The translations under genes and the position numbers were made by a program. From the NCBI RefSeq assembly GCF_026151205.1, contig NC_087072.1, positions 12,810,169-12,874,168 of the forward strand: DNA of 64,000 nt. The letters run 5' to 3'. Source of the stretch: Bolinopsis microptera (taxonomy: Eukaryota; Ctenophora; Tentaculata; Lobata; Bolinopsidae). Every line of letters starts with the position of its first letter. The stretch's first letter is position 1. Shown piece by piece: positions 13,396-22,386 of this stretch. The notes beneath the pieces are model-generated. The model worked only from the letters and a program-made list of their open reading frames with translations, did no database searches and was not told the DNA's origin.

Positions 13396-14060
13396 TGATG
13401 TCCACATCTGTATTACACACTAGTACGTGAACAAGTGTGCACAATATTGCTTCTCTGTGATTGTAGCGCTCGTGTCAGGACACACTAGTAAGTGAATTGT
13501 GCTCAGTTTGCTTCTCTGCTGTGATTGTTAGCGCTCGGTTCAGGACACACTAAGTAAGTGAAGTGTGCTCAGTTTGCTTCTCCTGTGAATGTTAGCGCTC
13601 GTTCAGGACACACTAGTAAGTGAAGTGTGCTCAGTTGCTTCTCTGTGATTGTTAGCGCTCTTTCAGGACACACTAGTAAGTGAAGCCGTGTGATCAGTTT
13701 GCTTCCTCTGGATTGTATAGGCTTCGTTTCAGGACACACTAGTAAGTGAAGCAAGTGTGCTCGTTTTTTGCTTTCTCTGTGATTTAGCGCTTTTTCCCGT
13801 TCAGACAAACTGGTAGGAGAAGTGTGCTCAGTTTGCTTCTCCTGTGATTGTTAGCGCGCGTTTCAGGCACAAGCAAGTAAGTGAAGTGTGCTCAGTTTTT
13901 GCTCTCTGTGATTGTTAGCGCTCGTTTCAGGACACACTAGTAAGTGAAGTTGCTCCAGTTTGCATCTCTGTGATTAGTAGCGCTCGTTTCAGGACACACT
14001 AGTAGTGAAGTGTGCTCTGTTTTCTTATCTGGATGTTAGCTCTCGGTTTCAGACAGTTTC
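13395..14060. repeat. 62-bp minisatellite, about 10 units
   Basis: Tandem units read approximately TGTGCTCAGTTTGCTTCTCT, GTGATTGTTAGCGCTCGTTT, CAGGACACACTAGTAAGTGA. Units differ mainly by one- and two-base insertions or deletions in homopolymers. That could reflect real decay or unpolished long-read sequence. The peptide on the minus strand is a by-product of the array. Confidence 0.95.
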
Positions 14061-14560
14061 CTTCAGTGTAACTTGTAGCTGGTATAAAATCGTTGGGAGG
14101 ATTTCTCAGGCTTTCCCTGGAACGAAAGCTAGTGAAATTTAACCAGTCAAAAGCATAGGGCGACTTAAAAGAATCAAAGAAAGATCAATTTGTGCTATGT
14201 GGCAAGTACTGACGAAAGTTGCGTACGTAGCTCACAACACTTAGACATTACAAGGAAATCCCAAATTCCCCTAAGGTAGGAAAGTTTAAAATAAAACTTA
14301 CGGGCAGTTATGGAGAAAATAAAATGACAGACGGTGAATAATTAATCATTAAGATGCTTTAAACTGTTGTGGCGTGCGAATATTCTTCCCCGCATTATTT
14401 TCTTTTGTTTACGTTCTCTTGTTGAAACCCCCCATGTAATATTGGAGACTTGCATTACAAAGAAAGTATAAATGCGAATATTTTAATCTATGACTTCTTC
14501 TGCCCAATAGAAGTGAGAATCAAACGAACACCTTCTCGGTGAGTTCTCCTAACATATCAG

Positions 14561-14692
14561 TTTACTACGACGGTGGACCTTGGTCAGCTAACTCCTACAA
14601 CAGCGGAGGTAAGAACCTGGTCATGCAGGATGATGGAAACCTTGTCCTCTACAAAGACAACGGTGAAGCAGTCTGGAACACTGAAACAGACG
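14561..14692 (+). CDS. Orphan exon, GNA-type (bulb) lectin domain
   Basis: A 132-nt exon between ATATCAG and GTAAATG encodes about 44 residues containing LVMQDDGNLVLY. This is the QxDxNxVxY mannose-binding signature of the B-lectin family. It is followed by a VWNT strand, as expected, and preceded by YYDGGPWSAN, the end of the previous repeat. Both junctions are phase 1, so the exon is symmetric and could be shuffled. No partner exon is visible on either side for several kb, and no start codon or signal peptide can be assigned. It may be part of a decayed or rearranged gene, or one exon of a gene with very long introns. Mannose binding is inferred from the family. The same frame is open further upstream to about 14507, so the left boundary is not certain. 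Confidence 0.6.
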
Positions 14693-14929
14693 GTAAATGC
14701 TAATCTTTTACGTTTGAAACTCTTCGATTATTGTAGTGCAGTTCGGCTGTAATTAACAGTATGAAGTTTAATTTTATAATTAATATTTTTATTTGGAAAT
14801 TGAAATCTCATTTAAAATACATTGCTGTAGTGATACATTTTGACTATTCGTTTAAATTTAATCTGCGTTTCATTATTATATTGTAAACTTATCTAACTTA
14901 AAATTCGAATGTATCCTGTGTTTCCTGTA

Positions 14930-15250
14930 TGAAAATTGGGCTCCGGATATTCAGCTTCCAGTACCTCGATCGTGACTTTTGTCACTCATACTGACCCCAC
15001 TTATTGGTCAATGGTCAAAAATTCAGCCAAACTGATTAGTCACTGGTCAAAAATTCAGCCAAAACTGTGAAATGTTGGTCAAGGAAACGGCAGAAAAGCT
15101 TCTATTAAAAAATCTTTCAAAATTTCTCCTCCTATTCTGCGAATTTTCCGTTTATCAAAGCTCTCTTGGCTAATCTAGCTTTCAGTAGCTCAATCCTGTC
15201 TTGGATTATCCACAGTGAATTCACTAATTGGTTATTCAAGAGAAATATAG
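14930..15250 (+). repeat. Dispersed repeat (X then Y order)
   Basis: Segment X (CTCCGGATATTCAGC, TCCAGTACCTCGAT, ACTGGTCAAAAATTCAG) is followed by GGTCAAGGAAACGGCAGAAA and then segment Y (CCGTTTATCAAAGCT). The same blocks occur at 30360-30674 and 32254-32300 in the order Y, X, then the GGTCAAGGAAAC block, the last split off by the foldback element. A tandemly repeated ancestral unit would explain the two orders. Confidence 0.7.
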
Positions 15251-15362
15251 TAAAATCAGTGAAATTTGGATTTATAACACTAGCCAAAACAACATATTTG
15301 TTGAACTTGAACCACATGGAATATAACACTGACCGTTTTCGTGACAGGTGGAAGAATTAACC

Positions 15363-15632
15363 ATGGCTGGGTGGCCTAGTGGTTAGTGGTTAGAGCTTCC
15401 GCCTTCTGTGTATAGGGTTCAGGGTTTAATCCCAGTGTCACTCAGAGTAGGGAGTAGCTACGGATTCATTGGATCTATGCAATCTCCTCGGTCGAGGCAG
15501 CCGAATGATAGGAAACTTGATTGGGGGTTAAATGAGGAGGGGTGCCTGTTAAATGATGAGGGGTGCCTGTGCCAAAGAGATCAAGAATCTTAGGATACTC
15601 CATCAGAACATCTACATTGTAGTGTATTGTAA
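15363..15632 (+). repeat. tRNA-derived SINE
   Basis: A box TGGCCTAGTGG at 15372-15382 and B box GGGTTTAATCCC at 15422-15433 are in tRNA spacing. The body shares TTAAATGAGGAG with the SINE at 9855 and contains a short internal duplication (TTAAATGANGAGGGGTGCCTG twice). The tail ends CTACATTGTAGTGTATTG, as in the fragment at 4375. Confidence 0.75.
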
Positions 15633-15734
15633 ACAAGGGCGGTCGAACTATTCGATGACCCTGTAGCGGAATCTACAACCTTTACAAATTATAAGTCCAC
15701 TAAGCAGCATTACAAAATAAAACACTTTTTCCTT

Positions 15735-15795
15735 GTTTTACTTCTTGTGTTTTTCTGGTGTTGACTCAACACCAGAAAAACACAAGAAGTAAAAC
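15735..15795. repeat. Perfect 30-bp palindrome, 1-nt centre
   Basis: The left arm 15735-15764 and right arm 15766-15795 are exact reverse complements around a single C at 15765. The right arm is read on the minus strand as the last codons of the Rho-like copy at 15766-16331. This looks like a recent local inverted duplication. Confidence 0.97.
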
Positions 15796-16331
15796 ACCGT
15801 GTTGAGCCCCAATTTTGCATACCGGGTCAAACAGTTCAATTAGTCCTACCCCTTCTTTGGAGGAGATTTCCATATAGCCTGCTGCACCGATATCAGTTGC
15901 CATTGATTTCCCTTCTTCCGGCGATATTGTGCACAATTCCTGTCCTCTGAGGTCGATCTTAGAAGTGACCAAGATAGTTGGGATTCTAGAACAATGAAAT
16001 CTCAACTCAGGCGCCCAGTGATTTTTCACCATCTCAAAAGCCTCGACAGTCCCAGAAACATCGAAAAGAATGATAAAGACATTTGCTCCAGGGTATGATA
16101 ACGGCCGTGATCGATCAAAATCCTCACCTGTAACAGTGTCCACAATAGTTAAGCCAACAGGTTTCCCATTTGATTCACAGTGTGCAGGATCCCACCCCTA
16201 TCAGAGCCATTATAGGCATCGTCATCTGCAGGAAATTCCTTTCTGTGGTATGTGAAGATCATGCTCGACTTTCCAACTGTCTCCAAACCAACAACAACTG
16301 TTCTGAGAGTGAGTGAAGATTTCTTAAACAT
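15766..16331 (-). pseudogene. Intronless Rho-family GTPase-like copy, frameshifted
   Basis: The first frame (16331 down to about 16195) gives VVVGLETVGKSS, a degenerate P-loop, and FPADDD in the switch I area. The second frame (about 16190 to 15766) gives NGKPVGLTIVDTVTGEDFDR, then RPLSYPGANVFIILFDVSGT, TSKIDLRG (G4-like) and EISS (G5-like). One indel near 16190-16210 separates them. Relative to Rho proteins the switch II DTAGQ is DTVTG, so the catalytic Gln is lost, and there is no CaaX box: the C-terminus VLLLVFFWC is encoded by the right arm of the palindrome at 15735-15795. There are no introns, whereas the intact GTPase 600 bp upstream has three. It is probably a retrocopy or an old tandem duplicate that has decayed. 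If the frameshift is a sequencing error, it would be a divergent atypical Rho without intrinsic GTPase activity. Confidence 0.75.
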
Positions 16332-16965
16332 AATCCTGACTTAAGAGAGTAGGAGGGATCATAAACAAAAGCAAGCTGAATCACATTATCACCATGGTGT
16401 TTTAACAAGAGTAAATATAGGAAGACCAGAGAGCTAAGAAATATTTCAAGAATCTAGACCTAGTAATTTTATCGTATAACAATCCCCCGAAGAGTGTTTG
16501 GATGTTATTGTAGTGTAAAAAGAATTTACAGTAGGATGCCACAACTTATTTTTTTTTATTTCTGTTTTATCTTTAAATGGCAGGATGTTATAACACCAAG
16601 GAAAGCTTTAAATTCAAGTCATCAAAACACTAATATAATAATTTGAAAGCTACAAACAATATTATAACAACATTACTATAAACACTGAAAACTAAAATCT
16701 TTAAAATTGAATTACAAATAATAATTGAAAATTTCTGACTGAATAAACAAACGGATTACAAAGTGGGAAACAAATTACATATTGCTTCTCTTCTCTGGTT
16801 TGATCAGATTTACGTTTTCTTAAGATGAAAAATAAAATAAAATTCAGAAAAGAGATATCCTTAAAACATTCAACAATCAATAACATTAATAATCCCAAGA
16901 TCAATATCATGCCTAATGCTGACAACCCTACTATACTGTACTAAAAAGTTGGTCCTCTTTTTAAC

Positions 16966-18219
16966 TCATAATAAGGTGCACTTTTGTGTGGTCTTTTTTT
17001 CTGTCGTTGGATTCAGCACTGATTTTATTGCTCGATCAAAAACTGTTTTCAAATTTTCGCCAGTTAAAGCAGAACATTCAATATGATCTACAGCCTTGAT
17101 TCTCTTCTTTACTTTTGCTCCTGCAAAAGGAAGCAATTAGAATATAGACTATGTTATAATATCAAATCAATCCAAGACAATATAATTGCTGATTCTTAGG
17201 CCTTGATAATTTGATTAAAAAACAGCCTATAGTCAGACACAAAGTACAACAAGTGGAGGATAGTTAACCTTCCTCTGTTGCAACAGTGGGGCCAGTGTAG
17301 CCTGGATCATCACGGAGGTCACATTTTGTACCAACGAGGATTTTAGGAGATGAAGGGCGATGATGACTCACCTATCAAACAGATTATTTACAGTAATTAT
17401 ACAAAATTACAGAAAGAATAAAGAAAAAACATGCTGAAAGCAGTGGCGTAACGAAAGGCCCTGCTGACCCCGCTATACAGGGGGCGCCGTCTTAGGGGGC
17501 GCCAAATCGTCGTTTGAATGTGGGACAATTTCGAAAACTTAACTAACGTACTAGCAAAACTGTGCGTTTTGCTCTAGATACACACTTTTTTAGAGATTTT
17601 ACCGGCGTATTCTCTAAAATCACCTAATTTGTTCAATTTTAGGGAGGGGCACCAAAAGGGGAGGGATGCCAACAGGGGGGGCGCTTTTTTTGGCAGGGGG
17701 GCGCCAACAGGCAACGTTACGCCACTGGCTGAAAGTCCTTTCCTTTCTAAAACAAACAGATTTGAATAACAAGGATGTAACACATGCTTTTCTAGAAAAT
17801 AATTACTTTTACCTCCATGTTCCAGCATTCTTCGACATTTGCAAGAGATGCAGGTGCTCCAATGGAATAACATATCAAAAATACATCAGTATCAGGATAG
17901 CTTAGCGGCCTCAATCTGTCGTAATCTTCCTGTGCAATACAAGTACAATCGAATTTTAAGCCATAACTCAAAAGTATGCAAAATAACTTTTAGGAAAACA
18001 CAATTTTTAGGAAAACACAATAAAAATTCGACAAACCTGCCCAGCAGTGTCCCAAAGTCCTAGATTAATCGGTTCTCCGTCAACAACGACATTAACCGTG
18101 TAATTGTCAAAAATGGTAGGGACATACTCTCCAGGAAAAGAGGCAGTACTGTAAACGATTAGCAGACATGTTTTTCCCACAGCCCCATCACCAACAGCAA
18201 CACATTTAAGAGTGCGCAT
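16966..18219 (-). CDS. Rho-family small GTPase (Rac/Cdc42-like)
   Basis: Four exons on the minus strand, 18219-18037, 17929-17813, 17371-17269 and 17120-16966, join in frame to 185 residues. Exon 1 begins [20 protein letters not shown], with the GDGAVGKT P-loop. It continues with the effector loop YVPTIFDNY and ends in DTAGQ, so the catalytic Gln is kept. Exon 2 has [19 protein letters not shown]. Exon 3 carries the TKCDL nucleotide-specificity motif, and the Rho insert after it is shorter than in Rac. Exon 4 has ECSAL (G5) and a basic tail ending KCTLL, a CaaX box whose final Leu predicts geranylgeranylation. Known role of the family: a membrane-anchored GTP/GDP switch controlling actin, polarity and kinase signalling. 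All junctions have GT-AG. A TTTCAAATATAG lies 2 nt before the ATG. A possible poly(A) signal on this strand is at 16560-16555. Whether it is Rac, RhoG or Cdc42 proper needs a tree. Confidence 0.93.
17433..17735. mobile_element. hAT-like MITE in GTPase intron 2
   Basis: TIRs are CAGTGGCGTAACG at 17441 and CGTTACGCCACTG ending at 17727. They are flanked by an 8-bp target-site duplication GCTGAAAG at 17433-17440 and 17728-17735, the length made by hAT transposases. The interior is short, G-rich and non-coding. It lies between exons 3 and 2 of the GTPase and does not touch the splice sites. Confidence 0.9.
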
Positions 18220-18879
18220 TGCTATATTTGAAAAATCTCATGTTATTTTTTAAATCATCTCATCAAGGTGAAGTATAAGAGTATTTCAGTATTTCAGAGG
18301 AACAGCAAATTACACAAAAATTGTACCAATCCGTTATACAAAGAGTTGTAGTTCATTTTTACCAAATCAATACCTAACCAGACCTCACAACCTCAACATT
18401 GAAAGATTGCAGTCTTGAACACAGGTTGTAAGAAATAGTTCCCAATTAAGAATTTATAATGGATCCCTATTATATTCACTATTACAATTTTTAACTTTGT
18501 TTTCATCTTTCACTTGAAAGACAACTAAATGGCTTTTCTCGAAAAACAATGTCCTACAAACCAAACTAAAAACCTAAACATTTTGAGACCGTGAATAATT
18601 CCCGTGAATTAATCTTCGTGGAAAATTCTTAATCATTCTTTGTTCTTAATTTGATATCAGCAGTTTAAATTTCATTTAAGTAAATTGTAGATATTTCAAT
18701 CATAATTAAAAGCTACAGTGGTATTTTGAATTTAAACAAAGCAACTACCTCCTCAAAAATGGAAAAAAATGAATGTTTACTGGTATGGGCCTTTTTCACT
18801 TTTCACTGTCAAATTCAAAATCCTTGGCCTAAATTTATAATATTCAAATTTTAAGATTTTGATACATGGGTCCCATAAA

Positions 18880-19150
18880 TTTTAAATTTTTGATACGAGC
18901 GTGCTATACTATACTACTGCTAAAACACTTTACTCTCTACTGCTAAAATACTTTACATTCGATCTTCAAAATTTTCTAAAAGGGTTCCTGACATGGACAG
19001 TTGATCAAACGATGCGTTACTGTGCCGCGCCGCGCACTCGCACTCAATTATGCTTCTCGCAACAATCGGCAAAATGCGCTACTGTGCCTCGCCGAGCTGC
19101 AATGAATTGACATCGTTAATTAAATCAATATACAAACCTAAATAATTTAA
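18880..19150. repeat. Dispersed repeat, GAGCGTGCTA family
   Basis: GAGCGTGCTA at 18897, then AGTTGATCAAACGATGCG and TCGCCGAGCTGCAA. Related pieces occur at 31240 (CGAGCGTGCTAAATCACT), 54085-54105 (AGTGATTTAGCACGCTCG, inverted), 19545 and 20855. No coding capacity is seen. Confidence 0.6.
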
Positions 19151-19299
19151 TGTATTTCCAAATGCTGATTTTTAGGTTTATTATCTACCAATATGCGTGC
19201 ACCAAGTTCAAAGTTGGACTCGTCGCAGACGGTTTTTACTTGGCACGCCAGTCCCTGTGCGCAGCGCTCTTTTCTACGTAAGATCGGAGTGAGTAATAA

Positions 19300-20090
19300 A
19301 CTAGCAAGCTACGTTATAATTGTAGCGCGATGCACTACTGGGCCGCACCGCGCATCTTTTCGGTAGATCGTTGACCATTGTTAATGGTTTGGCCCGGCGC
19401 GTGGTACTTCGTAGCACTTGCCGTCGGGCCATTTCGAGAATGGAGAAGAAAGCGGCGCGCGCTACTTCGAATAAATTTAGACGAGTATCATCTGTCAATG
19501 TAGATCGGCGCGGCGAGATGCACCACCAACCACTAGGCCTCGCCGAGCTGCGAAGGATTGACATTGTGAATCAAACGATGGTCTTGGAACAAATATTTTA
19601 CAACAAGTACCCAGCTGTCACTAATTCGCTCGCCCAGTACAAAACGGTTTTACATAAACCTTACCTAGTGGGGACCTCAGGCTATCATTTTCATAAACAT
19701 AACCGAATAGAGATTTGGCGGAATGACAGGCTGAGCACGGCCCAGTAAGATAAACCCTAACATATTCCAAACCTAACCCTTACTGGGCCGCGCTTTGACC
19801 ATTGTTAATGATCTGGCCCGGCGCGCGCTACTTCGTAGCTCTTGCCATCGAGAAGAAAGCGGCGCGCGCTACTTCGAAGAAATTTAGACGAGTAACATCC
19901 GTCAAGGCCGCGCTAAGCCTGTCATTCCGCCGAATCTCTATATGTTTATGAACATAGTAGCCTGAGGTCCCCAGGTAACCCTAACCCTAACCATAACCCC
20001 GAAGCTATCCATAACCTTTACCACAACCTTAAATAATATAACCCTAACCACTAACCCGAGCCCTAAACAATCGAATTCATGTTTTACTAG
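19300..20090. repeat. GC-rich repeat cluster with CCCTAA runs
   Basis: A block with GGCCCGGCGCG, CTACTTCGTAGC and AAAGCGGCGCGCGCTACTTC occurs at 19370-19480, again at 19797-19915, and once more at 63230-63285. Between and after the copies are ACCCTAACCC/CCTAACC telomere-like runs (19750-19785 and 19975-20065). The block GACAGGCTGAGC/GGGGACCTCAGG appears twice in opposite orientation (19671-19740 and 19916-19975), giving an inverted-repeat arrangement about 300 bp wide. Confidence 0.7.
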
Positions 20091-20679
20091 CCTGTCACGT
20101 GACCAAAACGGGTTTTGGCCCATAACTCGACTCTCCAGGGAAGCATTTTTACCATACTACTACTACTATACGCACTATATACGTCATGGCGCGGGGTGAT
20201 TCGGAATCAGCGTCCAAAAATACACCGCTTTAGATCAATTTCATACCCAAAGGGCCTTTTCACAAGAATTTTCTTAAAATTTGGGTGAGCGATTTAGTAT
20301 AGTAGGAGCGCAAGTACCCAGCAAAAGTTACTGGCTGACGGTGTTACTCGAGGTGGTTTAATTTAAACAGTCGGCTTGACATTAAACATGATTTGCAGGC
20401 GTGGCCTGGCGCATTCAATGTTCATGCTGATGCAGTTAGCACGTGACACAATTCAGCCAATCAGAGTACAAAAATCTGCAAAGTTAAAGTTGCAAACTTT
20501 TGATCTGCACAAAATGACACTTTTCTGAAGATTCGATACCTCAAAATCTACGTTGTCTTAAATAAAATTTCCCCCTGGGGGAAACCTTACTTTTATGTTT
20601 TACAAGACGAACATGTTGCAAAAAACCGGAAGTCGCTATCTCTTTTACTTTTGAAGTTAGCCCCTGGCCAGTAAGGTTT

Positions 20680-21060
20680 TCTTGGTATCACCCGTTAAAC
20701 TCTGATTCCGAATTCTACCCCATATTACATATGGTTAAAACACTCCCCTGGCAAGATATCATCGAAAAACTGTCTTGATCACGTGATACCATTTTACACT
20801 CGCTCTAACCAAAACCCATGCGCTTATATTACAGTGTTAATTGACGAAGTCAATTCATCGTAGCTCGGCGAGGCACAGCTTAGCGCATCTCGCCGTGTAA
20901 TAATGTTTTGTATCACGTCCCCCATTGTCGTTTCACTAAGTGTTTTGTAACACGTCGTGACCCACTTTATCGTTTTTACGCTACAGGGGAGCCGTGCACT
21001 CGTGTGCGGCGGGTCATACAACGTATAACTATAACAATTCAGAGCGTGCCGTCATGGTCG
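20680..21060. repeat. Dispersed repeat, ATCACGTGATAC / GCGGGTCATACAACGT family
   Basis: ATGGTTAAAACACTCCCCTGGCAAGATAT followed by GATCACGTGATAC recurs at 31365-31440 and, inverted, at 50255-50320. The far end (CAGGGGAGCCGTGCACTCG, GCGGGTCATACAACGT) recurs inverted at 53490-53540. No gene is seen. Confidence 0.6.
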
Positions 21061-21269
21061 ATATTACGAAATCCTTATTAATATTAGAGGCCATTATATT
21101 TCTACTGCGTGGGGTTGACTATTAAGTTTCTATAATTTATAGTATAAAGGAGGTGGTTGGCAGAACCACCTGTATTTAATCGCTATTGTTAGAATAGTAT
21201 TCTACCTATTCACAAACTTTATAATGTCATTTTACTTAAATATGATTTTAGCTAATCTACAAGCACTTA

Positions 21270-21360
21270 CTGGGGACCCCAGGCTATAATGTTCACAAAC
21301 ATATTATACTAATACAGATTCCACCGAATAAAGATTCGGCGGAATGACAGGCTCAGTCTG
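21270..21360 (+). repeat. GGGGACCCCAGGCTAT...GACAGGCTCAG repeat copy
   Basis: One of at least five copies in the window of a short family bounded by GGGGACCCCAG and GATTCGGCGGAATGACAGGC. The others are 19671-19740, 19916-19975 (inverted), 28829-28915 and about 47300-47370 (inverted, diverged). Copies are 60-90 bp, and no TSD could be fixed. Confidence 0.65.
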
Positions 21361-22386
21361 AGTAAAGAAGCACCTGCTCAAATTGCCTTTAAATTCAATC
21401 ATTAAATCGATTCAATGATTTCTCTCCTAACAGCAGACTAGGCATTAGTGCCATAATATATTTGATTTTGTTGCCATCACAAATATACATATATCAATAC
21501 AGTAACAACAACTGGTATATTTTGTGAACTCTCGCTTAATTAAAGGTCTATTTGGCAAATTATTCGCAGCTGAAAAACCTGGTAATGAACACACCTGGCT
21601 CAGATTTGTAATCTTTGACAATAAAACGGTAATTTTTCTTTACCAATTATACATAGTCATAGTGTATAGTACAAAACTATTGACTACATGTGGTAAGCCA
21701 GTTTCTGTGCAATTCGAAATTGCATTGATTAATATTTTATTTTTGTTATTTTTTATTTTTCTCAGATTATGTTAGTGTCCAATAAAATATGACCAGCTTT
21801 TACAAAAAAGTTCGTTTCACTGCTCATACTATTTAAAAATCACTCAATTTCGCCTGGATAAAAGATTCTGTCTGGAGATCCAATAATATAAGGGGTACAA
21901 AATTATGCTGATAGATGACTCTCCTGCAGCTGCTATCTTAACGGGTGATACTCGTAAAATATTTGTTCCAAGGACCGTCGACGAGTCCAACTCGGCGCGC
22001 GTCCTGGTAGGTTATAAACCTACAACTGCTATCCAAATATGAAGGAATTTGATATTGACGCAACAATTGGCTTACTAGGCCATCTCAAGTACAAATCATG
22101 ATTTGTGCATTTGCAGGCGAATTATCAATTATTGTCAAGATACAATTCAGAATACAATTCTATGGGAAATTGTCCAGGTTTTGCGGGTGAATAGTTTCTT
22201 GTATGATTTGAGCAGCCCATTTTGTGAATAAAAACACACTGTCATGAGAATTTTAGGGGGACTTAGATTTTGTGGGGTTAGGTCTTTATTGTAGCTTTGT
22301 AGGATTTGAAAAACACGTAAATTAGAGCGATTGCCTTATTATATTGTAACCGCCGACAGACACATACCGTTCTTAACTCAGCTCTG
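21361..22386. other. Intergenic DNA upstream of the GPCR
   Basis: No gene or bounded element was recognised. The segment TTCTTAACTCAG lies immediately 5' of the GPCR start region and resembles a 3' splice site. Confidence 0.4.

Noticed and set aside
13569-13808. Repeated LHLLVCPE peptide as a protein repeat
   Set aside because: Translation of the 62-bp minisatellite; the period is not a multiple of three and the frame is kept only by indels.
19301-19748. Arg/Ala-rich frames on both strands
   Set aside because: They lie in the GC-rich dispersed repeat that recurs at 19.8 and 63.2 kb; open because of GC content.
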